Source: Gordionus sp. m RMFG-2023
Taxonomy: Eukaryota; Nematomorpha; Gordioida; Chordodea; Parachordodidae
NCBI RefSeq assembly: GCF_954871325.1
Contig: NC_088776.1
Span: forward strand, 52,346,569-52,410,568
Reading direction: 5' to 3'
DNA: 64,000 bases
The position numbers were made by a program, and so were the translations under genes. The notes under the pieces are model-generated. The model saw only the letters and a list, made by a program, of their open reading frames with translations, ran no database searches and was not told the origin of the DNA. How positions within the stretch are numbered: the first letter of the stretch is position 1; each line of letters starts with the position of its first letter. Below are positions 22,290-33,562 of this stretch, one piece after another.

Positions 22290-23455
22290 ACGAGATCGAG
22301 TCTCCGCCATCAAGCAGTAACAATGGAGTTAGAAGAGCTGATTATTAATGCTATTACTGAAATATCACAATGGCTTGAAAGAAATATTTCCTCAGAAGCA
22401 AGAAAATTATTGGATTCAATACTTATTCCAAATTTCTTTCCTCATTAAAATGTATTATTTAATTATACAACTATTTTATGTAATACTTTTCAAAAACATA
22501 ACATTGACTTGATTAAGAAGATGAGAATAACGGAGAGCATTTTATTAGAACTCAAGGAAATTAGAGCTAATGTTGATGAAGAATTTCATATTTTATATGT
22601 TATTGTTGAGTCAAAAGCAGAGCTATACGTGTTTAATATTTGTCCCCCTCGACTTGCAGCAAGCAAGCTCCTCGTCAAAACATTAATATAGGATCAGTAG
22701 AAGAGTATTATAAAACAAATGTCCACTCTACCAACCTTTTTCACATAGTGATAGAAAAAAAATATAAATATTTGTTAGATTTTTATCATGAAGATGTTAA
22801 AATATCTTATGATGCCTTATTAGCTGAATAACTATGATTAAAAGATTAACTATGGTTGATACAGTCCCAAAAAATGCTATGGATGCTTTGCATTATTTCA
22901 AACATATTTTAGAATATACTCCCAATCAATATATTAAAATTGTTATATATATATTAGCAGCTCTTTAGTAAACTAATGAGAGAACATTCTCTTTTTTAAG
23001 AAGAATAACAGAGCCTTGCAGAGATACCATTTGCAGGACACAGCCCAGATTTTTTTTTAAAATTTTTTCCGACCCGGGTTTTTTTTTTAAATTTCAGGCC
23101 CGGCCCGGCTTTTTTGAAAATAAAATTTTCAAGCCCGGCCCAAATTTTTTGAAAATAAATTATATTTATTTTTGATTTTTATAGCTAATAATGGCGATTC
23201 AAATATTTGGTTTTAAAATATATAGCTCGGCCCGGACATTTTTTCTAAAAATATTTTCATGCCGCCCGGGTTTTTTTTTAAAAAAAATTACTGGCCCGGC
23301 CCGGGTATATTTAAAAAAATTAAAATACGGTTTGGCTCGGGGCCGGGCCTGCAAGTCTTTGAAAAACATATCTATGAAATACATCATCTGAAAGTAGATT
23401 GAATGATTTGGATCTTTTAAATATTCATAGGCATTTAACGCCAAGCAAGGATAGA
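22290..23455 (+). pseudogene. DUF4371-type hAT transposase remnant in copy B
   Basis: Recognisable pieces in order: LKEIRANVDEEFHILYVIVE and ESKAELYVF (22509-22650), the RQNINIGSVEEYYK block (about 22672-22715) that normally precedes VFIPFLDHLI, a decayed middle, TNERTFSFLRRIT (about 22970-23008) and, after the nested mini-element, LDLLNIHRHLTPSKD (about 23410-23448). These match the second half of ZMYM/DUF4371 hAT transposases. The N-terminal half, including the TTF finger and first catalytic Asp, is missing. Stops and frameshifts are frequent, so copy B cannot have moved by itself. Confidence 0.75.
23009..23361 (+). mobile_element. GGCC-rich mini-hAT nested in copy B
   Basis: It begins CAGAGCCTTGCAGAG and ends GCCTGCAAGTCTTTG. 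The interior alternates GGCCCGGCCC-type patches with T runs. It lies between the RRIT and LNIHRH segments of the transposase remnant, exactly as in copies A and C. Confidence 0.75.
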
Positions 23456-23848
23456 TAATTGAAAAATTAACTCAAAACATACAAAATACTATTATTCCTA
23501 AGAAACTTGTATTAAATTTATATTCCCAATATTTAAATTTTTTATACTTTATATATTTTAAAAGCTCAAAAAATTCAAATTTCAATTTTGTGTCATTTAA
23601 GTGATTCATATCGTGGGTTATATTTACTTTATATTTTATAATTCACATTTATTTTATAGTTTTTCAATGCCAGTTTATATATATAATTTTTTTAATTCAC
23701 ATTAGTTTAAAATTGTGTATTAGAAAAGTTATTAGTCCTAATAAATTTATGCTTAGTATTTTTAATTAACAATAATATTTCTTAAAAAATCTTATTATAA
23801 CCCCCCCCCCCCCCAAACCAAATTCCTGCGTACGCGCCTGCCTATTAT

Positions 23849-24198
23849 ATAATAATGATATGTATAAACATCGACCAAATCTATATAATGAACACAATCA
23901 TATATATTATTTTTCAAATAAAACTATTTCAGAATATTTTTTGCTATCCTTTAAATATAATTTAAAAGAGTTAGACCTTCTATCAGTAAACTTATATTCA
24001 TGCCAAACAATATATTCTAATAATGCATTCATATTAACCGAGGGGGTTTTTAATAAAATTCATGTTCTATAAAATAATTATTTTACACTCAATATTTTGA
24101 AAGTTAAATTAGGTTATTCTTTTTAATTTTTAGGGGGGTAGATATAGGCTTTTGAGGGAGGTTTTCATCAATTAAATATCCTATCATGTATACGCTAG
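23849..24198 (+). mobile_element. Right part of a short hAT related to 7483-13122
   Basis: The last 70 bp repeat the subterminal block (GGGGGGTAGATATAGG) and terminus (CATGTATACGCTAG) of the complete hAT. The 280 bp before that align with 44060-44330 (ATTCATGCCAAACA shared). The left part is cut off by copy B. Left boundary not found. Confidence 0.6.
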
Positions 24199-24539
24199 AA
24201 TCGCTCTAGGTTTAAACTTTAGGGGTACCTCAATCTTGAGAAAAATATACTCCTACCTCAAGGCTTATCGGATTTATTTGCTGTTAGGATTGAGCGATTC
24301 AGTTCTACAACAGTAAAGGCAATAAATCGCCAAATTTAATAAAATCTTTTAAATGTTTAAATAGGAATTTAAAATTTTCAAAATATTTTATTAGTTGTTA
24401 CGATTAATTAATTTACTTTGAAAGAAATAATAAATTATAATATTTTCCATATCTTTTTGCCAGTGTAAAATTTTGATTGACTAGTATTTAGAAAATAAAT
24501 CATTAGGAGCATGTTGACAGTAATAAAATATTAAGAAAG

Positions 24540-24660
24540 CAGCATTTACTTGGCAGATAATTTATTGGAAACAAACCCTATTCAACTCAACCCTTGACAC
24601 CCCCCCCCCCTCCAACAAAATCAACGGCCTTCGTCCGCGATATTTACCCATACGTAATGC
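24540..24660 (-). mobile_element. Orphan end of a 7483-type hAT
   Basis: CAGCATTTACTTGGCAG at 24540, followed by AAACAAACCC, a C homopolymer and GGCCTTCGTCCGCG, corresponds to the complement of the right end of the complete hAT. No matching opposite end was located. Confidence 0.6.
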
Positions 24661-25920
24661 TATAACAACCTCCTTATACTATTAAAAATCTTATTATGAG
24701 CCATCATTACTAACTTTTAAATAATTCTAATTAAACTCCTTCAGGCCTCACAATTGTTTAGGCCAGGGATAATAAATAAACATTAGTTGTTGATTATTAA
24801 CTAGTTGTCTCTAACCGTGCTCTAAACATTAGCCACGAACGTGTGTAATGTACTAAAATGCTATCTGTGAATGAATGAGAAATAAAGATCTATTAATAAA
24901 TTTAATCTTTCAGTTATTTTTATATTTAATCTACAAATAGTGTTTATTTTTCTATCCCCTTCAAAAAAATAAAGCCAATGGCTCCTTCCCACTTTTTCAA
25001 TTAAGCTGAATAATAGGTAAATATCTACAGATATTTCTCTATTCAGAAATTGCACTTTTATTTCTAATTTATCATTTAAAAAAGCTAATAAAGATAAAAA
25101 TTAGACCAATAATTACTCTAGAAATACATGCAGTATCGTTTAATGGATAGTTGTGAACAAAGGAATATAATTATTTGAATCAAATTATTTTTTTATTTTG
25201 AAATTCTCTCAAATATATTATTTCTTTAAAAAAAATTGGCATTGGAACTTAGATGCGGAAGTGAGACAAATGAAGTCTCTACCAAAGATTCAAGATAAAT
25301 TAATATGAAAAGATTTCTGAGCTTCGACAATATATGGACGAAGAAATTTCTAATGATGAATTTAAAAGATTCCTTAACCCTGCAATATTGCCGAGTGTGA
25401 AATCGTTTTATGATTTTGATCATGGTAGATAATCGAGCGAGTTTAAAAGTAAATAATTTGTCAAATTTAATTCATATAATGGACCGTCTTTCAGAATGGA
25501 ATCCAGATACATGTATCAAAATATGGAAAATAAATCATCGCTGGAAAATGTAATCTTTTCAGAGAAAAATGCCCTGAAAAGAACGAAAAAATGAAAGTTT
25601 CATGGATTTTTAAAATTTATATATTTATTTTTTTAATTTTTATAAATATCATGTGATATTTTGTGACTTATTTTTAATAAATAATATAAATAAAGAACTT
25701 ATTCATATTCGTAATAAAAATAATTTTATTTCATATATATCATATTTTTTGTTAATATGTAAAATAAAATTGTAGCCCCCCCCCCTTCCCCCGCCAAATT
25801 TTCATGCAATGCAGTATTGCAAATAACGGATTTTTCTCAATTATATTTTAACAATTTTATTTTGAATATATAAAAAAAAATTATCATAAAAGGCATTTAG
25901 CAAAAAAAATGATACTATGA
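24661..25920. other. No gene recognised
   Basis: AT-rich. One short + strand stretch near 25310-25430 reads ELRQYMDEEISNDEFKRF and then SVKSFYDFDHGR before a stop. It may be a fragment of a coding exon or transposon, but matches nothing I know. Confidence 0.3.
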
Positions 25921-25928
25921 TACTCAGA

Positions 25929-26130
25929 CAGCGTCTACATGCCAGAAAGTTTACTGGGAACGAACCCCTCTTGCTCCCCCCCCCCCCACTTCCCTATAGT
26001 AACCTGAATACACTAAATATCAAGCTTTTTACTGCATTAAATGATTAACAAATACTATTTATTACACATATAGAAATTAATGTAATTGTAATATATATTA
26101 ATCAAGAATAGGTCTATAATTCAGTATCAG
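25929..26130 (-). mobile_element. Another orphan end of a 7483-type hAT
   Basis: CAGCGTCTACATGCCAG at 25929 is almost identical to the complement of the complete hAT's right end. AACGAACCCC and a C homopolymer follow. The flanking octamer TACTCAGA has no partner at the candidate right ends examined. The inner boundary is arbitrary. Confidence 0.6.
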
Positions 26131-28066
26131 GAAAAGTTTGATCGCGAAACACATATCGCGAATAAATTTTAGAGTGAAGGTAATATCACGAAACCAATTC
26201 TGGAATTTTTTCTTAAAACATCTGCATTAAGGACAATAATGAAAAGGCCTTATCGCGAATTTATAACTACGAGATCTAAAACGCGAAACGTCCTCGAACA
26301 CTTTGACAATATATTTTAATAAAATTTTTATCGCGGACCGCGGAACCCCTATCTTTCCTTTATAGCGAATTTTTACTATGAATGTATTTGCTATTAAATG
26401 AAAAACAATATTCAATAACATATAATTACTATAAGTTTTTAAATCATAGCGTAAAATTTTATATAGGTATATCATTACTTATTTTCTATTAAGTAAGCAA
26501 GAGTTAACTTATATGTGATCTTTATCTGATGTGATAAAAACGTAACTTATTTTTCTGAACTCTCTCACTCATAATTTTAAGTATCAAGGGAGCATTTTAG
26601 GTTCAGAAAATAAAAGAGAGATCCATATTCACATGTGTCGATCGCTGTGTGCATTTTTATTTTAGGTTCTCTACCTCATCATTTCTCAATGGTCAAAGCT
26701 ACTCCTCCTAAACCTAACCCAATAGACGGCGGCCCAATTCATATGGCTACCCTCGTTACCCCCACGTCCCAACTCTACCTAATCCTATGACCTCAAATTA
26801 AACAGTTTCTATCATATTTTCATTGAGATAGGATAGAGATTTTACAGGAAAATTAAAATGACTGTTAAAATATAGTACTTTTATTTTCTAATAATGCAGC
26901 AGCGAGCTACTTTTGGAATTCCTAGTAGTGTAGTGAGTAACTACTTACATTTTTTTCTAGCTAAAATTCCTTAAAGATTGAGCATCTACTTAGAACGATC
27001 ACTTCCATAATAAGAATTTCCTAGGGAAGATATTCTTGCAGTGAGCTGAACAGCCTATAATAGAAAGTACACCATTTTATAGTAATTTTTCTAGTAATTA
27101 GTAAGCCTAGGCACCAGCTTATAAAGAACATATTATTAAAATGAATATCACATTAAAATGAGGTAAGCACCTATTCTTATTATGAGAAATCTTAAATATG
27201 AAGATTCATCTAAAGCAAAGAGAATATAATAAAAGAAAAGAATGTAAGGGAAATAAACTATAAAAATAAGGTAGAAAGGAGACAAACTTACAATAAATAA
27301 ATTATAGCAAGAAAATGGACACGTTAAAATTATACAGGCTCCCCGTGTCCCAAAGTAAATTAATAGAAACAAAAGCAAACAATATTTCCTGAACTTGGTA
27401 AAAAAATTCCTGGTTACTATCTTCACATGCATCGGAATATATGTTCAAAATATACTTACTTTCACTAACATAACTTGCTTTTTACTATGGGTTGGATTAC
27501 AAATTCTTACCTATAAATTATTAGGTTAAATATTTCCTGAATCCTCCAAGGTCCGGACCAATGTCCTTCGTGGGCCATAAAATTTTATTCAAAAATATTA
27601 ACCTAGAATATAAAAAAATTCAAGGCCGATTTAAAAAAATTAAATAAATTTAAATTATATATAATCTATCAGTTGGAAAATAATATAAAGGGGCGTAATT
27701 TATTTGCTCATATTTTCAAATTCCCATTTAACCAACCCATTTATAAAAATATTACGAAAAATTTATATCGAAATAATGAAATTTTAAAAGTCTGGGTTAG
27801 GCCGTGATTTACTTCTAATATCAAAATCCGGGCGGGCCAAAAAAATTCATAGAATATGCCTGGCTTGATAATGATTCTCTTTTAAATCTGTGGGCAAGGA
27901 TTTAAATTAGAATAAATATTTTGTTATACTAAGTTTATTATCGTAAACTTCTCTTCGTTTAAAATAATTTCCATAAACATGAAATATTAATTATATAGTA
28001 GTAATATAATTTTATATAATATTTTTTCGTAAAAAGCAACAGTAGACAAAATATTTTAAATTCAGC
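26131..28066. other. Gene-poor region with TCGCGAA cluster
   Basis: Between about 26140 and 26370, TCGCGAA, CGCGAAAC or close variants recur about six times, which is striking in this base composition. At 26690-26790 a GC-richer patch has a short frame (MVKATPPKPNPIDGGPIHMA) ending after 34 codons, unassigned. From about 27536 to 27905 GGCC/CCGG patches alternate with A/T runs, like a decayed GGCC-rich mini-hAT. No gene supported. Confidence 0.4.
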
Positions 28067-28070
28067 TTAA

Positions 28071-29831
28071 CCCTTCAATACTCTGGTGGGGTATATGAAA
28101 CTCCAGGCATGCTAGAAATGATATTACATTAAAACGGTTAAATATTATGATCTGGATTCTTCAGTAGCTTCATCAAATATATCTTAGAATCTTATTCCAA
28201 ATTTCATATATTTCGGTTGAGTATTTTTTAAGATATAAGCATTTTGTGACTGATTGGGGTTTGTGAGACCCCACCAGAGTAAATTTGTAATTTTGTAAGA
28301 AATTTTTTTTAAAAAAATTTTAAAATTATAAATATATATTACTATATTATAAAATTTATTAAAACAAAATTTAAATATCTTATATTTTGATTAAGATATA
28401 TGAAAAAGAAAACTTAAACATTTTTTTTGGTAGAGTTATTTTATTCTTATTTTCACCATCTGGCTCATTTCTCAAATTATTTTTATCATATACTATGATT
28501 TTTGCAGATTCTGATAGTAAATAAAAAATTATTTAAGATGTAATATCATTTTATTTGAGGTGATTATGACTATGTAATTGATAGTAGAAGAAGATTTTAT
28601 TTATGATAGTAGTGATCATGATACACAATCTGAATTAGATGAAGAAGATATGCTAGTTGATACAGACAATAAACAAATATTATTTAGGTAAATATGGAAT
28701 TATTTATCATATCAATTCCTCTGATAATTTAGTTAAAAAATAAGGTGACTCAATGGAAAAAGGATTGTAAATCAAAGAATAAGAACACGTCAACAAAATT
28801 TAATTTATCATATGCCAGGAGTAAAAAAATATGGGAAAGAAGCTGACACCCCAGAAAAATGTTTTGATTCGTTCATATCACCAATGATTGAAGAAATTAT
28901 TTATCACAAATGAAAAAATTAAAATTGATAAGTAAACTGATCAATATGAAAGTTCCACTAAAGAGGTTGATGTAAGTGAATTCAAGGCATTATTGGGAAT
29001 TCTTTATTTAGCTGGAATTTTCAATTCAAATTATCAAAATATGTCAGATTTATGGAAATCTTATGGGTTTGGAATTGAGATATTTAGAGCAACTATGACA
29101 CTCAAAAGATTCAGATTTCTAATTCATACAATAAGATTTGATGACATATTAACAAGAGAAGAGAGAAAAGTGGTTGACAAAGCAACTCACATTAGAAATA
29201 TCTTTCAAGAATTTGTTGATAACTGCTACAGATCTTATACAATATCAGAATATGCAAATCTAGATGAAATGCTTCCAGAATTTCGTGGTAAATGCCCATT
29301 CAAGCAATACATGCCAAATAAACCATCAAAATATAGCCTAAAACTATACTCCTTATAAAAAAACAAAATATTGTTGTCAAATATGTAAAATAAATTTATG
29401 TTTAGAACACATTAATATTTTATATAATAAATGTTTTGCATGTCGAATTTAGCATATTTAAATGTTCTATATTTTTTTTATATTTGAATGTATTAGTCTA
29501 ATTTTTTTATATTGAATAATAAAGATCTATATTATAAATTATCATGATTATATGATGGATAAGTTATTTTTTAAATTTTATATTTGAAATTTAAAAAAAG
29601 TATAAGCTTTTTTTAAAATTTTTTGGCACAAATTATAATTATCCTCATCATCTTTAATCTAGGCTTAAGAAATAAAACTATTTAAATATTTTATCATTGG
29701 TTACATCTATCTCATATCCAAATATCAAAGAAAAATAATGAATATAACGGGAGATATATACATTTGAAATTTGGGTCTATTAAACCCCACCCGAGTACTA
29801 ACGTCATTTTTTTCACCGGAGTATTGAAGGG
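28071..29831 (+). mobile_element. piggyBac element, internally deleted, 1761 bp
   Basis: TTAA lies at 28067-28070 and 29832-29835. The termini are perfect inverted repeats for 13 bp (CCCTTCAATACTC) and continue TGGTG/CGGTG. Subterminal inverted copies of the same motif lie at about 28266-28280 and 29784-29798, as is usual in piggyBac elements. A truncated transposase reading frame lies inside (28577-29358). Full-length relatives are about 2.4 kb, so the 3' two thirds of the gene is missing. Confidence 0.93.
28577..29358 (+). pseudogene. piggyBac transposase, truncated (DDE_Tnp_1_7)
   Basis: An acidic N-terminus (VEEDFIYDSSDHDTQSELDE, then EDMLVDTD), typical of the family, ends at a probable donor at about 28689. 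Further on come GVKKYGKEADTPEKCF, SFISPMIEEIIYH and the best-preserved block (28993-29358): LGILYLAGIF, MSDLWKSYGFG, KRFRFLIHTIRFDD, YANLDEMLPEFRGKCPFKQY and MPNKPSKYSLKLYSL. The conserved D-E-x-M of the first catalytic Asp is present (LDEM). The frame stops right after, so later catalytic Asp residues and the C-terminal Cys-rich finger are absent. A stop and a frameshift lie near 28905-28960. Confidence 0.85.
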
Positions 29832-30289
29832 TTAAAAAGATAAAATATAATTTATAAGAAGGGGAAGGGGGGAATAAAAAAAAATATAATAACATATATG
29901 GGTTGTATTTCTTGTGTCCTAAAAATTGCCTGTTTGAAAAATATAAAAGGAATAAAAAAATAATCATGGGATTATCACGAAATCTGTATTAGTCTAATAC
30001 TTTGTCTTTTCACAACTATCAATTTATTATTGTTTTCAAGCATAAAATCTAGATTCCGGCTAAAAGGATTTTTAAAAATATGACTAATTCCTATATCTAA
30101 CCGCATATATATTCCAATTTACATTTATCACAGTCACATCAGTAATAAATACTCTGCCAATTTATTTTATGAATTAATAACGATTTCAAATTTTTCTTGG
30201 CGCTATATCTGTCTACCATTTTAAAATTTCTCAAATCATTTGAATTATTTTAAGCTATTTTTAATTTATATAAAAAAATCTTTGGAAAA

Positions 30290-32970
30290 AAGAATATAAA
30301 TTATATAAAGTTCAAAAGTTAATGGCAAAATTTATTTGAAATTGATAGGGTGTGAATTCAAAACACGATGGAGCAAATTTAAAAAAACGTGGCCCAGAAA
30401 ACGATTTTAAGTTGTAAAAATAACACAATGCTTTAATAAAACGCCTGATTTGAAGAATAAATAAATTTTTTAAAGTTTTTATTCCTAAGTTTTATTCCAA
30501 AGTTTTATAGGGTAAAATTTTAGAATATCTTATTTTGTATTAATAACAAAATAAAAAATGTACATCTTTTCCTATCAGTTTAATTCAGGATGCGAGGTAA
30601 ACGTTTGATCCCTCTTCTCAGTGTTTTTATGGTGGCATCTTTGCTGTATTCAAAGACGCGCTACAAACAAAATATCCATGATGAAATTAACGATAATGAG
30701 AGGAGTCGGTATCAGTTCTTAAACAAAAATTCTAACACAAAGATTTATCCCAGGTTTCAGCTGCTAAATATTCCGAAAGCGTTTTTTATTCACAATCCCT
30801 CTGAACTATGCTCTGACATGAGTTGGCATTATGATTTTTCTTTTAAATTCCATGATAAATTTCTTGATAATTATAAAGTTAATTATAAAAATGAGCGAAA
30901 TAATCCACCTAATGACGAAACCTTATCTCCCTTATATCAATCGTATCTCAAATTCATAAATGGCGGAATGAGCAATAGAGAAGACCAAGATTATTTGTTG
31001 AAAGAAAAACTCGACCCCGCATCACAATCAGATAAGCAACATACCATTCCCAACAAATGTCGCTAATTATAGGCATATTCACTCGCCCCAAAGAGTTCGA
31101 AATGAGACAAAACATAAGAAAAATATGAACCTCCCCCTTTTCTGCTCATCTGAAGTTGAGCCACTCGATAAGTGATGGCTATCTAGGAAGTTACTTGACC
31201 TTTAACAATTCTCATAATGAAATGGTTGTTTGCAAGATTAAAACTGTGTTTGTCTTGGGAATTTTCGAGCCACAAACTGAAGAATATATGGAGCAAATCA
31301 GTTAATATAAGCAAACATGAAGTTGAAAGGTGGAATAAAAATTTTAATCGAGAAAGACGAGAAGTGCAAAAAGCTATAGATGTTGAATCAATGATTCATG
31401 GCGACATTATACAAGCTACCTTTGGATAAAATTACCGAAATTTGTCATATAAAACGGGCGCGCTTTTAAAATGGGCATCTACTCATTGCAACAAGGCCCA
31501 ATTCTTGCTCGAGGTAGATATAGACATCTATGCTAAATTAGATATCTTGATGAGTGTGTTGGAAAAAATTACATCGGCTAGTATAGAATTGGAAGCTAAT
31601 ATAAATAAACTGGTCATCATTAATGGAGAACAGAATAATTATCACACCAGAATTGATGAAAATGTTATCGGTGATAACAACATTGAAAAAGAGATAACAA
31701 CCGAATTAATGGAATTCCAAAAGAATCTTTATTGCTATATATGGGAAGGTGTGCCAACCAATCGTGTATATGCACACAAAAACTTTGTCGATAAGAAAGA
31801 ATATAAGGCTGAGTATTACCCCAAATTTTGCAGTGGGTGGGGTTATTTAATGAGTCACCAGTTAGCTGGAACCTTTACAATCTGTCTCTTGAGTCTTCTA
31901 CTAAGCCTTTTCCTAATGAAGATGTCTTTTGGACCGGAATTATACCCAAAAAAATTAAAGGGGTTTATTATAAGACATTGAATTCATTTTATAAATTGAC
32001 AGATGAAGATTGGGGGGGGGGAGGAATACCATACATATTCTCTTCTGACATAAAGCATTTAGAAAAGTATTAATTTCTTATTTTATTTTTTTTAATATTT
32101 ATTTTGATTAAGCAATTTGAAGTTAATAAAACTTTTTATCCATATTTATACTTTGAAGTCTTCAAAATAAAAAAAAGAATCTTAAATATCTTTCCCACCC
32201 ATAATATATTAATCAATAAAAACAAATGTTATTTATCATTATATTTATATATTTCTATCAGGGTTTAACGCATTCGGGTTCTTGATTTAAATTTAAAACG
32301 ACACCGATTTTGGGGTAAATTGGGGAAAACCGACAGTCCTTAACCTGAATTATGTAGTTCGGAAAAATCAACATGTATTTTTTTGGGCAGTAATTATTAC
32401 CATCTTTTTTTTTAAATCTTCAAACTCGCAATAGGACAATGAAAATAGATAGGAATTAATTCATAAAATGCTGGGATTTATTAGATAAGGAATTGGTAAT
32501 TTTAATCTTTTCATTTTAAATACCATCCGTTAAGTCAAAAATAATTAAGATAAATGATTGCAAGCTCAGTAATATTATTTGCGTATTATAAATATTCATA
32601 TGGAAATCATCGTTAATAGATTTCTTACTCTACATTTAATTAATTTTGCTTTATTCATCATCCACTTTTGGCAGTGCATAATGTGGTGGGAGAATAAGCG
32701 ATAATATGTATACAGAATTAATAATTTTTCGAAAGCTACGAAAATTTCCAAACAGAATTATGAATGAGCATCTTAGTATCCCTTTAGTGCATAGAATGGA
32801 TTTTACATTCTTGAGTCTTCGAAAGAAGCCCCAATTTTTTAAACATTCGCACATCTAGGATGACATCATGCTACTTTCCTTCAATCTTAGTTTTCTCCCA
32901 TTATTTATGAATATGATCATTTATTCCAAATTTTTGTCTAATTTTTTATAAAATAAATATAAGTATAATA
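30290..32970 (+). repeat. Duplicated GT31 unit, copy 1
   Basis: About 2.7 kb that aligns with 34320-37272: 5' flank (AACTCAAAAGTTAA-type and TCTTTTCCTATCAGTTT blocks), the whole reading frame and about 900 bp of 3' flank, to a shared TTTGTCTAATTTTTT near 32935 and 37233. Similarity fades at both edges. No terminal repeats or target duplication seen. Confidence 0.75.
30590..32073 (+). pseudogene. GT31 galactosyltransferase pseudogene
   Basis: This is a near-identical copy of the intact gene at 34880. It shares the same start (MRGKRLIPLLSVFMVA), the RQNIRK, VFVLG, VDIDIYAK and EDVFWTG motifs, and the same single-exon layout. It is disabled by several lesions relative to the intact copy: a 4-bp loss near 31055 (AACAAATG versus AACAAACAAATG), Trp to stop at about 31127, an extra base near 31290, an altered run creating TAA near 31427, a lost base near 31870, and an expanded G run near 32014. 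The open pieces are 30590-31066, 31217-31429, 31442-31981 and 31828-32073. The copies are still about 90% or more alike, so the loss is recent. Confidence 0.88.
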
Positions 32971-33326
32971 TTACGCAGAATCCTTCCAAATCAATTTCAA
33001 ATCTTGTTTGAGAAAAAATCAAATATTTGGCAGATATTTAATGTGGGGAATTAGCTAAATGCAAAATGGTAAAAAAGGTTGATAATTTGCCAAAAAATGC
33101 TTTAGATACTTCGTATAATTTCAAACACATTTTAGAATATTTTCCTAATATATTGAAATTATTATTATATTTTCAACCAATCTAAGAAAATTTTAGTCCT
33201 TAACCAGAATTAAAATATACCTGAGAACTAGTTTAGTTAAATGACTCGATTTGAGCCGATTATATACTTTTTTATAAAGTTCTTTTCCGAGACATTTATC
33301 TTGTAATGATTAATTATACCTATTAT

Positions 33327-33554
33327 CAGGGGCGTCACTAGCCTTTGCAATCTCAGGGGGCTCAAAAAATTTGTTTCAATTATTATCAAAATTACTTCTT
33401 TTTTTTCCCTTATTTTTAGTTAACATTATACAAAATTGGCTTTTTTTAGCCAACATTTTAAAGATTACCTTTTACATTTAGTATAAAAAAATTCAAAATT
33501 TTTAGGGGGCTCTTCAAATTTTTCAGTGGGCTTGAGCCCCGTGCCTGGCTACTG
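33327..33554 (+). mobile_element. 228-bp non-autonomous hAT
   Basis: The duplication CCTATTAT is at 33319-33326 and 33555-33562. The left end is CAGGGGCGTCACTAGCC and the right end GTGCCTGGCTACTG. Inner boxes GGGGGCTCAA and CTTGAGCCCC form subterminal inverted repeats. It belongs to the 13180 family and lies inside copy D. By coincidence its target octamer equals that of copy B. Confidence 0.88.
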
Positions 33555-33562
33555 CCTATTAT

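Larger units (their letters stand above)
21946..23840 (+). mobile_element. hAT copy B, 1895 bp
   Basis: The target duplication CCTATTAT is at 21938-21945 and 23841-23848. The left end is CATTGGCGTACGCAG. The complement of the right end is CAGGCGCGTACGCAGGAATT. G/C homopolymers lie inside both ends. It contains a broken transposase remnant and the nested GGCC mini-element (23009-23361). It appears inserted in a shorter hAT whose right end is at 24198. Confidence 0.92.

Noticed and set aside
26227-27432. Minus-strand frames of 82 and 94 codons
   Set aside because: Composition is Ile/Phe/Tyr-rich as expected of random AT-rich DNA, with no domain or splice context.
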